Below, piece after piece: positions 45,763 to 57,700 of a stretch of DNA of 64,000 nucleotides (positions are counted from its first letter, which is position 1; every line of letters starts with the position of its first letter). The translations under genes were made by a program, and so were the position numbers. Where the stretch lies: contig JAKUCV010002101.1 of the NCBI GenBank assembly GCA_028386065.3, positions 53,055 to 117,054 of the forward strand, written 5' to 3'. The DNA comes from Turnera subulata. Lineage: Eukaryota; Streptophyta; Magnoliopsida; Malpighiales; Passifloraceae. Under the pieces are notes generated by a model. It made no database searches and was not told where the DNA came from. It saw only the letters and a list, made by a program, of their open reading frames with translations.

Positions 45763-46569
45763 TAAATTACATTCTCCCTATTGATAAATAAATCACTCAG
45801 TTCACTTGATTTGCTATTTAAATTACCTTTTTTTGGCTTATACTTCCAGGAAATAGTTTGTAAAGTTGAGCTATCACTAATAAAACTAATTCCTACATAT
45901 TCCAGCGGTAACTAAAAGATTCTGGATTAACTCCTTATTTTTCAATGAAATCTCTCGTTAGTTTTCGTTGGAAAAGAACCAAAAGAAAAGAAAGATATTC
46001 TATGGCCAAACAGAGCAATTACGAACAAAAGGAGAGTTGTTCAAATCCCAATACTGCAAGAGGCGATTCCGTATTTATAGGTATGTAGAAGCTCTGACCT
46101 CTTCGTATGCCTCTATTTAGTATTCTCATTTGTAAGGTTTACGTAGTTACCGAGTTCCTTTGGGGATTAAAGCTTTTGATTCTTCATGTTCTTCCATGTA
46201 AGAAATTAACAATATCAGTCACTAGTTTTGAGAATGTTAAATTAAATTTTTGTACTATATTTTTTCAGTCAAAAAAAGTTATCGTTATCATCAAAAAAAA
46301 GTTTTGAGAATGTTAAATTAAATTTAGGAGATTGACGAAATCGGATTGTGTATAGTAGTCTCCTTGCTAGCAAACTTGGTTCTACCATACCTATGTGAAA
46401 TGAATTCAATTTTTAAGTATGAGGGGCGGATCCAAGATTTTTAAGTAGGGGACTACTATATAATGATCATGTCTCTTATTATATAACTTATATAATGATC
46501 ATGGGATTTCAGAAAAGCTTTTGATTCTATAAGAGACATAACCCGTGTCGCTCAAGAAATCTAATATAC
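45763..46569. other. Unit 3-specific sequence before LINE D
   Basis: Replaces 4653-5318 of unit 1. No host gene seen. It holds a very short retroposon-like insertion (next entry). A GAGGGGCGGATCCAAG word near 46422 resembles the hAT MITE end. Confidence 0.45.
46225..46325 (+). mobile_element. Minimal retroposon-like insertion with 25-bp direct repeats
   Basis: A perfect 25-bp direct repeat (GTTTTGAGAATG and on) at 46225-46249 and 46301-46325 brackets 51 bp that end in a run of eight A. This is the layout left by a strongly 5'-truncated LINE or SINE. Confidence 0.6.
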
Positions 46570-48651
46570 CTGCAGTGGTGTGGAAATTGGATTTCAGAAA
46601 AGCTTTTGATCCTATATCCTAGGACTACCTCCTTCAAGTCATGAATGCAATGGGGTTTGGAGGTAAATGGTTAACTTGGATAAAGGAATATCTCCAATCT
46701 TCCCTTCTGGCCATTCTCATCAATGGGTCTCCTACTCCACAATTTGGTATGAGCAAGGGTCTAAAGCAAGGAGATCCCTTATCCCCTTTCCTGTTCCTAA
46801 TTGCCGCTGAAGGCCTCAAGCGCTATCCCAGCCAACCTAACCCAATTTGCAGACGACACCCTTTTGATCGCGCACGCCCATATGGCATCCCTCCTCAATC
46901 TCAAAAGGGTGCTTCCAACTCCTATCGGGTCTCAGCATTAATTTTTTCAAGAGCAGTATCGTTGGGGTTAACATCGATGATATAACCACAAAATCTATGG
47001 CTGATGCCCTACTCTGCAAGGTTGAAAGACTGCCTTTTAAATACCTAGGGCTCCCACTAGGCGCCAACATGAAGAGGATGGCGAGTTGGTCCCCGGTCAT
47101 TGATAAGATCCATAAGAGGCTGAAAACATGGAAGGCTAGATTCCTGTCTCTCGCTGGAAGAGTGCTTCTCATTAAATCTATTCTCTCCTCTCTTCCACTT
47201 TATTTCATGTCCTTATTCCGAATGCCAGTCGGGGTTGTCAAAAAAATTACCCGGATCCAAAGAAAATTTTGTGGAGTGGTTGTGGAGAGAAGAGGAATCT
47301 TTGTTGGGTGGCTTGGGATAAGTTGGCCCGTCCAAAGGAATTCGGTGGCATCGGCATTGACCCCTTGAGTATTTCAAATAACTGCTTATGCTTCAAATGG
47401 CTTTGGAGATATTTACAGGATAAAGATGCCATCTGGTGTAAGCTAATAAAAGCCAAGTGTGAGACCCATCCTACCAGTTTTGATCCAGTATTCACTCCCA
47501 ATCAGAGGTCAACCACATGGAGAAATATCCTTTCGTGCGCAACCGACTGTAAACCACCATGCACCTCCCTTAAGGCTAATCTGTCTATTCAGGTTGGGAA
47601 CGGCTCCAACTTTTCCTTCTGGTTTGATAAATGGTGTCCTCTGGGTATCCTAAAGGATCGGTACCATCGGCTTTTCCTGATCTCCTCTCTTCAAGAAGCA
47701 TCTTTGCAGGAAGCCTTTCAGTCTGCCCCCCTCACTACCAACCAAACCCTTTGGCGCAGACCTTTGAGGGATTGGGAGCTCCAAGATTGCAATAGTATTG
47801 ATGCGGAGATTGCTAAGGTTTCTCCTCTTTCCAACGGTGATGATGATTTCTGGTCATGGGGTCAAACTCAAAAGAAGGATGCTGCGGTGAAGGATTTTAA
47901 AGCTTTTTTGTGCTCCTCGCGTCCTCCCCTACCCAAGCCACCGAATCTGTGGTCAAACCTTGCTCCCCCTAAGGTTCATTATTTTTTATGGCTGTTATTA
48001 ATTGAGGGTGTCGCAGTCAGATTCAATTTAGCCAAGCGTGGGTTGCTCTCCCTTGATGACGCCAAATGCCCCTTTTGCTTGGAGGAGTTGGAGACCAGTG
48101 AGCACCTGTTCTTGCTTTGCCCCTTCTCATGGAAGTTTTGGCAGTCCCTATGCGCTTGGTGGGGAGTCAAATGGGTTACACCAAGATCCCTTCAGGACTG
48201 GTTATGCCAATGGCCGTGGCTTGGAAGCTCTACCCATGTTGGGTCTTCGTGGATGATTATTGGACTAGCGGCGATTTGGTCTCTATGGCTAGTCAGGAAC
48301 AAGCTGATTTTTGAGAATGAAGCCATCAGATGGGATTCCCTCTTTGACCTCACTGTTGCTAGAACGTCGTGGTGGATAAAAGCTTTGCAACCAGAGTTTC
48401 CCTACTAATGTCATAATATCCTGGCGTCTGCTGATGTGTTAAAATTGTGGAGAGGGGTACACAGAAGATTCGAGAGAAGTCTTTTTATAGGTTCCTGATG
48501 TGATTCTTGCTCCCTCACTATTTTCTCTTTTGTGTTTCTTGCGCCCTGATCTCTCCCTGTTTTCCTTTCGTGAGTCCTGTAATCATCAACATTCCTGTAC
48601 AGATTCTCTTTTGCAATATAAATACATCCATCGATTAGCATAAAACAAAAA
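46570..48651 (+). mobile_element. LINE D, 5'-truncated L1-type element
   Basis: A different subfamily from the nested LINE and on the opposite strand. It starts within the reverse transcriptase and ends with an A-rich tail (AAAACAAAAAAAC) at about 48640-48651. It rejoins the shared block at AATAATAATTTGATATCC, which matches unit 1 near 5320. The TTTCAGAAAAGCTTTTGAT segment at its start is also found about 85 bp upstream. Confidence 0.75.
46581..48408 (+). pseudogene. LINE D ORF2 3' part (reverse transcriptase and zf-RVT)
   Basis: Readable pieces in order: KLDFRKAFDP, MGFGGKWLTWIKEYLQSS, GLKQGDPLSPFLFLIAAEGL and FADDTLL (about 46850), all reverse transcriptase motifs. Then LPFKYLGLPLGANMKRM, LAGRVLLIKSILSSLPLYFM and a long open part from about 47269 with WCKLIKAKC, VGNGSNFSFWFDKW and the zf-RVT end (CPFCLEELETSEHLFLLCP, CAWWGVKW), closing at TAA 48406. 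Frame changes near 46825, 46990 and 47330 and an early stop make it non-functional. Confidence 0.8.
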
Positions 48652-49104
48652 AACAATAATAATTTGATATCCACTATAAAGTTATTAGCATTTATTGTAT
48701 TTGTGTAGAATATCCATCCTGACTAGCTACTTAAGAAGGTTCTGCTTTAAACCAACTGGACTGTGATATATTTTCCGAGAGCATGTGATATATGAGATTC
48801 TAAGATATATGATTATATATTAATGGGTCGCCCTTATTTAGGTATCAGCGTCTCATAGCTAGCTTGGTAGACCACACAAATCAAATGCATGCAGGGATAT
48901 AAGCTAGTTATGATATTATTGAAGGAAGAAAGAGGTACAAAGAGCAGACAGTACTGGCTCTTAATTATTTATTTAGATCCCAGGCAGCTTATTCTAGACG
49001 TCATCATGCATATATGCATATGTGAGATGACCTATTTATTTTGACGACGACACAGACGAGACGACATCGATCATCATATATGAATATATATGATGACTGA
49101 CTGA
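48652..49104. other. Shared flank downstream of gene copy 3
   Basis: Counterpart of 5320-5775. It holds a shorter ATGC microsatellite (near 48886) than units 1 and 2. No gene. Confidence 0.5.
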
Positions 49105-49110
49105 TTTATT
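49105..49110 (-). terminator. Poly(A) signal of gene copy 3
   Basis: AATAAA on the minus strand about 33 nt past the stop. Confidence 0.5.
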
Positions 49111-49142
49111 TTGACACAACACAGACGAAACAGTAGTTTAGT

Positions 49143-49574
49143 TTAATGACTGTAGTCCCAAATGACCTTGACTTGGACCACGCATTTGTAGGCCTCAATG
49201 TTGCTGGTTACTGTTGCTTGGTTTCGAGCATCGAACACGACAGCGCCAGCAGCGATGATTTCTTCAGTAGGAGATGAGGGAGGGGAGTGCTGCAGGAAAA
49301 CGGTGATGGGGAGGGCTTCTTTCAATGGGAAGGAGAATTGGTAATTTTGGAGAGTGAGGTCTTCCCCTGTATTGACTTCCTTTGGCTCTTCCTCTTTGAT
49401 GTCAAGCAGCACCAATTCACCCTCTCCCTTATTCAATGGTTTCGCTCTCGAGATCCATCCCCAAACTTTAGCGGATGGAAAGGGTGCCTTAAGGATTTTC
49501 ACCGAAACAGTGGCATGAGTGGTTTGATCAGTGGGTTGAGTGGCTTTTGGAGGGGCTTCAGTAGTCTCTGGCAT
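49143..49574 (-). CDS. Unrecognised small host protein, copy 3 (143 aa)
   Basis: Coding region identical base for base to copy 1 at 5814-6245, by my line-by-line comparison. The flanks differ: three changes in about 120 bp downstream and several upstream beyond the TATA box. The frame is intact, with TATA box and poly(A) signal in place. Function unknown; see copy 1 for visible structure. Confidence 0.7.
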   Translation of the reverse strand: MPETTEAPPKATQPTDQTTHATVSVKILKAPFPSAKVWGWISRAKPLNKGEGELVLLDIKEEEPKEVNTGEDLTLQNYQFSFPLKEALPITVFLQHSPPSSPTEEIIAAGAVVFDARNQATVTSNIEAYKCVVQVKVIWDYSH

Positions 49575-49687
49575 TTTCAATCACTCAAATTCTCTGGAGA
49601 GACAGGATCGGATATATATGTATCTTTAATTTGCACCACTCTGTTGTTGTGTTTCTGATGACAACCCAACCTCTCGCCCACCCCTCC

Positions 49688-49696
49688 TTTATATAG
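49688..49696 (-). promoter_or_regulatory. TATA box of gene copy 3
   Basis: CTATATAAA on the minus strand, 114 nt before the ATG. Confidence 0.65.
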
Positions 49697-49989
49697 CCGC
49701 CAACACAGAAACGACTGTTTGTTTCTGTTTTTTTTGGCAACGTATGAACGCATTCCCAGTACCCAACCGCCTCCCATAATTAAAGATCTCACCTTTTTCA
49801 TAACTAAAAATAAAAATTGTTGTTATATCTGTGTTCAATGTTCATACTAGCTACACTTCTTCTTCTTTGGAACCAATTAACCAGAGTTGTTATCTACTGT
49901 TACTTCTTGTGCGACATTAATTTTGTACTCATATGTAGCTGTATTGCAAAAAATTAGCTAGGCCCCAAAGACGTCCTACCTTTTCAATG

Positions 49990-50518
49990 TTGTTTACCAT
50001 GTGTGTTAATTCTTTTCAGCGGTACTTCTTCATATTTTTTTGTAGTTGTTTATAAAATATAAATAAATGCACTATCTAAAATTAATTTATGCAGTAAAAT
50101 AAGAATTAATAAATCAATTTTTCTTCACAATACTTCTTATTGATAATAAATTATAGAAAAAATATATATCGTGAGTTCTTATAATTATTCTTCTCTATGA
50201 TCATTTTTTTGTTGTGATGTTATTCATGTCTGCAGTTTTCGCTAACTCTTCAGCAGTTCTCCTTTATAGTTCTATTATTTATTAATAATTATTGTCCTTC
50301 ACAATTCATGATTGTTATTGAGAAAATATAAATAAAGGGTTATATATTAATTATTTTTTTGAGAAAAAATTATATATAACGTAAATAAATATTTTTCTTA
50401 ATAATCTTGACAAACATATATGAATTTTTTAGAATTAATTTTAGTATTAGATAGAAATTTATAAATCAATTATTGTTAATAATATTTATTATTTTTTGAT
50501 ATTCTAAATTATATAATA
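49990..50518. repeat. AT-rich repeat, shortened (unit 3)
   Basis: Joins the equivalents of about 6790 and 8370 of unit 1, so about 1.6 kb of the four-copy array are missing. No gene. Confidence 0.55.
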
Positions 50519-50667
50519 TCCGTAGTCACTGTTTTAGCAAGATTTCCCACATAGACTTTGTAAGTGTTGTCAACAAATTGGGATTTCTCTTTCTGGAACA
50601 AAGACAAATCGATAAGTTGCAAGGGTTTCACTCTTATGTTTACTTTGATTTCACGTCCTTCAATTTG
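50519..50667 (-). pseudogene. Exon fragment of a plastid RRM protein gene (PSRP2-like)
   Basis: On the minus strand a pyrimidine-rich TTTTTCTTTCAG splice acceptor (50668-50670 is the CAG) opens a frame reading QIEGREIKVNIRVKPL, then SQFVDNTYKVYVGNLAKTV. The last part is an RNP2-type start of an RNA-recognition motif. The combination is what I recall from the linker and second RRM of plastid-specific 30S ribosomal protein 2 / chloroplast RNA-binding proteins. The frame stops after TTD, where AT-rich repeat sequence resumes, so only part of one exon plus upstream intron (to about 50745) is present. It is a captured or inserted gene fragment, not a gene. Confidence 0.6.
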
Positions 50668-50759
50668 CTGAAAGAAAAACCAAATGGAACTATTAGCCAT
50701 CACTTTAAACGAGAGCAGTGAACTTCTGTTATTGCATTATGCGGTTCTTTGATTTCAAA

Positions 50760-51701
50760 GAAAAACCAAGTTTAACCAAATCTTACTGTGCCGTCCAGAT
50801 TCGCTCGATAATAGCTCGTTAAGGAAACGAGCCGAGCCTGAGCTTGTCTGTTAAATACTCGAAACTAAACGAGTGGAGCCCAATGTATTTTCTCTTAGTG
50901 TTCGTCGTCTCTCCCAATGTATTTTCTCTTGATCAATTAATAAAATTTGAGTATAATTTTATCCAAACTATACCAATACCAATTTTGTAATGACAGAAAT
51001 CACGCACCAAAAGTGAGTAGGAAAGGTCTCAAGATGTAGAGATGCAAGCTAAATTTGTGGCTTTGATCCCGTGACGCAGGTACGTAGGTAGTCTCGAGAT
51101 GTAGAGATGCAAGCTAAATTTGTTGTGTGTGTTTTGTGTTTTGTGCTGGTGCTGTAATGTTGCTGTGATATTGATGTTGCTGTTGTGATGTTGGTATTGA
51201 GGCTGTGTTGTCGATCTTGCTGTTATAATGCCGGTATTATGGGGATGTCGCATTGAGGAGCATTGTGATGAGTCGATGCGATATTATTGTAATGTTGATG
51301 TGGTGATTGTGATGATCGATGTTATGACCTTGATGTCGATATTGTTGCAGTAGTGCTGGTGTTATAGTAATGTTGCTGCATTAGTTGTGTGATGCCAAGT
51401 AAAAACTACGTGAGCTTTGAACCCATGATAGGGGTACGTAGGGAGTTTCTAGTGTTTTGAAACGCAAGCTCAATTATGTGTTTATTATCTATCTTGTTTT
51501 GTTTTTGTTCCTGTTTTGTTTTTGTTTTGTGTGTTTGTACATGAGACATGCAGGGATCTTCAATTGCACATGATTTCGCCCCAACACGGACGGGTGCCTA
51601 ACAACTACCCATCTGTGACGAACACCCGGGTCTAGCTTCTATGGTTCGCTAATCGGTTGCCTTGGGTATCGGATGTCAGGTTTTTCCAAGACTTTGCCCT
51701 T
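50760..51701 (+). mobile_element. Ty3/Tat-like LTR remnant, left flank of copia C
   Basis: Counterpart of 10000-10870. It also contains TTTGATCCCGTGACGCAGGTACGTAGG near 51062, a phrase typical of Tat-type elements, followed by a short local duplication (AGATGTAGAGATGCAAGC at 51032 and 51096). No coding sequence. Confidence 0.45.
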
Positions 51702-51706
51702 AATAA
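51702..51706. repeat. Target duplication AATAA, left of copia C
   Basis: Same five bases and same flank as at 10871-10875. The right partner lies beyond the window. Confidence 0.75.
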
Positions 51707-53267
51707 TGTTAGTGTAATGCCCAAAAGCCAATCATTGGATGATTATATAGTCATGCATATTTATTAAGGTTTTATTCAAACAAATATGTTTATCAGTGAT
51801 AAATGCTTGCACATATTTATAAACTAAGAATATTTTATATTCTTGAATTGTCCCTAGTCGATTATTATTATGGATGAGTTGTAATAATAAATTAAGACTA
51901 GCGTATATTGAGAATTATATGAGATATGAATTCTACATACGGGTACAAGTTAGAGAACTTGTGGTCTGGACTGACTCGACATAAGAAAACTACATGGACT
52001 GTTATATATATATTGTCATTAGTGGTTCTTATATGTACTATCCTTAGACCTAAGATCATCAAGGTTCCCAACATATGAGTCGTGTACTTTGACATTACTC
52101 TTAGTTACTAGTAACTGAGTGAACCTTAGAGTAATTGTTGGGTACATGATATAATGTGTAGTGGGTTTTGTATGATCAAGATGGAATTCGTCCAACCCTT
52201 ATAACGGGAATATTATCAGTTGGGCCTCTTGATAGAGTTGAACTGTAAATGCATGGCCATGCTCAGATTAAGTGATATGGGGATATCATTTGTATCTGTT
52301 TAACACAGTTAACTCAGAGATCAAGAAAACTTAGATTAAACATATACGAGAATGACATATTCCAAGTCTCGTATTTGATCTTGATAATGTGACGAAAGGG
52401 TAATGACATTTTTCCGAGGCATAATGAATCAGTACTGATCTGGTCACTTGGGTAACAATGATGTGTCGCTAGACACCGCTCATTGTTTATAATTATAAAT
52501 GAGAGCTTATAATTGTTGCCAACGTGATTAGTGCCTACAGGGTCACACACTTAGAACTATTAATTCGAGCCAGTGGTTAGACTATGGTTGGACCAGGTTA
52601 TTCAGCTAGTGGTTAGACCATAGTTGGACTATGGTTGGACCGGCCCGTTTGGGTTGATCGGTTCAATAAGAATTATTGAACCTGAATTAATGTCCAAAAA
52701 AGCATGAAAGGATGTGTTGTCTTATATATATGTTGATATATATGATTGAGTTAGTGGAGACATAATCATGTTGATGATTGTGACTAAAGTATAGATAATG
52801 GAAAACACAATCATGCATGATAAGATGTATGTATGATTAGGTTGGCCATTTCTATATTGACTAACGTTGAAAACATATATAAGTGATATATGAAAGAGTG
52901 TTAGTATGAGCAGATTTTTTTAGAGCTCAACACAATAGCAAAACACACTCTTCATAACACATCAAACACTCTCTGGTCTCTAGCTCTCGGAAATTCTGCA
53001 GCTAGCACTGCAGTTCGGGAGTGCTCGGGTTAGTGATCGTGTGACGGTTGCTAGCAGTCATCAATGGTTCGTGTGGATACCATAGAGGAGTCGGATTTCT
53101 GTCCGGTTCTTGTTGATTTGGATCATCAGTTGAGTGAAATATCTCAACCAAACCAGGTACGAAAATCATGTTATTCAGTTTATCCTGTCTCACATGGATC
53201 CTCCATTAGTTCCGGGTTTTTTCCGCTGCGTATTTTGTCTCTTTGTTTGCATACCCAGTTACTTACA
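51707..53267 (+). mobile_element. 5' LTR of copia C, complete
   Basis: The 1,561-bp LTR runs from TGTTAGTGTAATGCC to ACTTACA. TATATAAG at 52876-52883 is the likely promoter. Five GGTTGGACC-type motifs lie about 240-310 bp upstream of it (about 52571-52642). Confidence 0.9.
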
Positions 53268-53268
53268 G

Positions 53269-53281
53269 TTGTAGCGGAGCC
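53269..53281 (+). promoter_or_regulatory. Primer-binding site of copia C
   Basis: TTGTAGCGGAGCC, one base after the LTR. It is one base away from the B site and likewise an imperfect match to the usual initiator tRNA-Met site. Confidence 0.6.
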
Positions 53282-53554
53282 TCATGTGAAACACTAAACC
53301 GAATAAGTTGTTTATATGTATGATATGCTATTTGTGATATGGCTTGTTCATGATTGTATAAGCAACATAAATTGATCATAGTTTATTATGCTTATGTTGA
53401 TAGTATGCCTAAACTAGATCATTGTGATTCTCATATATGTGATATGTTGAAGTTGGTTCTTTCAAAGGTGTTTGACAATAACTACTTGATTGGTATATGA
53501 TAACAATCAATTTGTACTTCTGGCAGAAAGTCAAATGAGTTCGACAAAGGGGCA

Positions 53555-54010
53555 TAACATCAATACATCGATGTTCTCTTCGGCCGAGTGGACCAAACAT
53601 CGATGTTTAATGGTAAACATCGATGTTCTCCTTTGTTGATTATCAACCGAAAGGTCAAAACATCGATGTTTAACGGTTAAACATCGATGTTCTCTTTGGT
53701 CGATAGTCTGCCGAGGGGTTCAAACATCGATGTTCTCTTGACCAATTGCATTTCAAGATATTTTTGCAAAAACACTGTGCAAACATTGATGTTTACTGTT
53801 CAAACATCGATGTTTAAGATGCAAACATCGATGTTCTAAGCATTCGGCCAATTATTTGGAGTTCCAAAAACTGCAAACATCAATGTTTAAGTGTCAACAT
53901 CGATGTTCTGGAATTCAGAAACTTCAAACATCGATGTTTAAGTGTCAACATCGATGTTCTGAGGATTCTCCAACTTCAAACATCGATGTTTACGTGTAAA
54001 CATCGATGTC
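53555..54010 (+). repeat. AACATCGATGTT palindrome array, copia C leader
   Basis: Eleven exact AACATCGATGTT words (53596, 53616, 53659, 53680, 53723, 53803, 53824, 53896, 53927, 53947 and 53979) and at least four with one mismatch. Most are in pairs about 20 bp apart. The left half matches the array of copy B; the right half is absent from B through its deletion. Confidence 0.88.
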
Positions 54011-54205
54011 CTGAGGGCTTTGCCAATTAGTTCGATGTTCTGCATGCTAGATAACATGTTCTTATGTTCTTAATGATATATGAACAACATGTAGATTGCT
54101 TGTTAACATGCCTATCCTGTTATAATCATGTCACATAGCTTGGTTTGTTGATTATAAATGATTGTATACGCGATATATGATCACATGCAAGCTATGTATG
54201 GAATG

Positions 54206-54450
54206 AGTACTCTTCTTTGCTTATATCAACACTTGGTAGGTTTGCCAAAACAAAGTGCCAATGTTTATCCTGGCAAGATGCGATAGCATAATTGTTATGT
54301 ATGGAAACAATTGTTGATGTAAATATTAAGTTCCTCATGTGTTGCTTTCCATTGATAAGCACTCATCTATGCTTAGATCAACACTTGGTAGGTTTGCCAA
54401 AGTAAAGTGCCAATGTATATCGTAGCAAGGTGCGATGGGATAATTATAAT
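54206..54450 (+). repeat. Direct repeat pair in copia C leader
   Basis: Two related stretches about 150 bp apart (from 54206 and 54356). Each contains ACACTTGGTAGGTTTGCCAA, then AAGTGCCAATGT and GCGATNNNATAATT. No coding role is apparent. Confidence 0.7.
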
Positions 54451-54793
54451 ATCCAAATTGCTTATTGTGGGTTGAACTTAACTAAGTCATCTCAATAGGA
54501 TTAGGGACTTAAAGGCAAAGAGTTGAGATAAGTCTATGAGATAGACAAGAACAAGAGTTGTTCACTCAACTATCCAAGAGTTACATGAGATGTAATTGAC
54601 AAAGAGTTGTCTACCGAAATAACTATGATATAAGCAATTAGCCAAAGCTAACTTTTCTTGTAGTGAAATATGGATCTTGGCCCACTCATTATCATCTTGA
54701 TTTGTATAGTGGGAGTATCATTTCATAAAATTCCTTGTTAAATGATTGTATACATGACTTTGATTTGTGTGAATTTATCATTGTAGAATTATC

Positions 54794-57700
54794 ATGTCAC
54801 AAAACACAAGTACTATGTCACTGCGATCAGTCCTTGAGAAGAAATTGTCCTCTAGCAAGAAAAGAAATTGTATATCCTTGAAGGACCTGTTACTGATGAA
54901 CCGGCACCTAATGCTCCTAGGGCAGAAAAGGATGCTTACAAGAAGCATGTTGAAGAAGCATTGGATGTTGCTTGCCTTATACTTATCGCCATGGACTCTG
55001 AGCTTCAGAAGCAACATGAGAACTTGGGTGCTTTCGATATGATCAAACACCTGAAAATGCTCTTTGAAGAGCAAGCCAAGCATGAGAGGTATGAGACCTC
55101 AAAAGCATTATTCCAATGCAAGATGGTTGAGTCATCACCTGTAAGACCTCATGTGCCCAAAATGATTGGATACATTGAGAGCCTTGAGGGGCTGGGTTTT
55201 CCTTTCAAAGAGAGTTGGCTGTTGTTCTAGTCCTGCAATCGTTGCCGGATAGTTATAGCCAATTTGTCATGAATTTCAACATGAATCTTCTTAAAAAATC
55301 TTTGTCTGAGTTGCTTAACATGTTGGGAACAGTTGAGTAACAGACGAAGGCTAATAAATCCAACAGCATTTTGATGGTTGGAAATGGCAAAGGAAAGGGA
55401 AAAGCCATGTTTAGCAAGAAGAAAAATGTGCCAAAAAGTTTGGTTCATGTGCATCTTCTTGTTCACATGTGCTGAAACCCAAAGGTGGTAGTGCAAAGGA
55501 AGGAAAATGTTTCCATTGCAAGAAACCTGGCCGTTTGGAAGCGTAACTGCCCTATTTACCTTGAGGAGATGAAGAAACAGAAGGGAAGTAAGACTTCCGC
55601 TTCAGGTATTCTTGTTATAGAAGCTAATATTTCTATCTCTGAATCATGGGTATTAGATACCGGATGTGGTTCTCACATTTGTGTAAATGTGTAGGATCTG
55701 AGAAAGAGTAGAAGATTAGCAAAGGGTGAAGTAGACCTGCGTGTTGGAAATGGAGCAAGAGTTGCTGCATTAGCCATAAGGACTTATTATCTGTCTTTAC
55801 CGAGTGGTTTGGTTTTGGAACTTGATGTTTGTTATTATGTACCTACTATAAGCAGGAATTTAATTTCTGTCTCTTGTCTGGACAAGAAGGGTTTTCCATT
55901 CGTAATAAGGGACAGCTGTTGTTCTATTTATTTGAATGATATTTGTTATGGTGGTGCATATTTAAGCAATGGTTTGTACGTTCTAAACCGAGAAACCCCA
56001 GTCTATAACATTAATTCGAAGAAGGTTAAATTAAATGATTCTAATACGACCTTTATCTGGCATTGTTGTTTCGGCCATATAAACGAGACTCGTATTTCTA
56101 AACTCCATAAGGATGGGCTTTTAGACTCATTTGATTTTGAATCATATGAGACATGTGAGTCATGTTTATTGGGCAAAATGACGAAGGCTCCTTTTGCCGG
56201 TAAAGATGAAAGGGTTTCAGACTTGTTAGGCCTTATACATTCTAATGTATGTGGGCCTATATCAACACAGGCTAGAGGAGACTTTTAGTACTTCATTACA
56301 TCTACTGATGATTATAGTAGATATGGCTATGTGTATCTTATGAAGCACAAGTCAAAATCCTTTGAGAAGTTCAAAGAATTCAAGAATAAAGTACAAAATC
56401 AACTTGGTAAGAGTATTAAAATGTTTCGATCTGATCGAGGAGGTGAATACTTAGACCGAGAATTTCTTGATCATCTAAAGAAATGTGGTATAGTATCACA
56501 ACTTACTCCACCAGGTACACCTCAATGGAATGGTGTATCTAAAAGGAGAAATCGAACTCTATTAGACATGGTTCATTCTATGATGAGTCAAGCTGACCTT
56601 CCTTCTTCATTTTGGGGTCATGCTTTATTGACTGCTGCCTTTACACTTAATCACGTTCCATCTAAATCGGTTGAAAAGACTCCACATGAGATGTGGACTG
56701 GGAAACGTCCCAATTTGTCTTTTATGAAGATTTGGGGTTGTGAGGCTTATGTAAGACGTCAAGCATCAGATAAACTCGGCCCTAAATCTGATAAATGCCT
56801 TTTTGTTGGATATCCTAAAGAAACTAAAGGATATTATTTCTATAATCCCTCAGAGCAAAAAGTGTTTATTGCTTGTACTGATATTTTTCTAAAAAGAGAA
56901 TTTATTTCTAGAGAGATCAGTGGGAGAAAAATAGAACTCGAAGAAGTTCGAGTACAACAAGAAGCTATAGAGGATGAGATGGAACAAGGACAGGAACCGC
57001 AAGATGTTGTGGGTGAAAATCCTTTACCTGTAACACATGGACCACATAGGTCTGGTAGGACTCGGTATGAGCCTGAGAGATATGAATTTCTTTTTGCTCA
57101 TACTGGAGACGTGATGCTCATGGATGAAGATGAGCCCACTTCCTATCAGCAGGCAATTACGGGTCCAGACTCCAAGAAGTGGCTAGAAGCCATGAATTCT
57201 GAGATGGAATCCATATATGAAAATAAGGTATGGACCTTGGTTGATCCACCTGAAGGGGTAAAACCCATTGGATGCAAGTGGGTCTATAAGAAGAAGACCG
57301 ACATGGATGGTAATGTGATTACCTTTAAAGGGTGATTGGTTGCTAAAGGTTTCAAACAAGTTCATGGTATTGACTATTATGAAACTTTTTCGCCAGTTGC
57401 CAAGGTTAAATCCATCCTAATGCTATTGGCTATAGCTGTATACCATGATTGTGAGATATGGCAGCTGGATGTCAAAATCGCTTTCCATAATGGAAATCTT
57501 TTAGAGGATGTGAACATGACACAACCTGAAGGTTTTGTCACTCCAGAGAATGCTTATAAGGTATGCAAATTGCAAAGATCCATTTATGGATTAAAGCAAG
57601 CTTCTAGGAGTTGGAATCTTCGTTTTGATGAACTAATCAAACAATTTGGTTTGATTAAAAATGAAGATGAGCCATGTGTTTACAAGAAGGTTAGTGGGAG

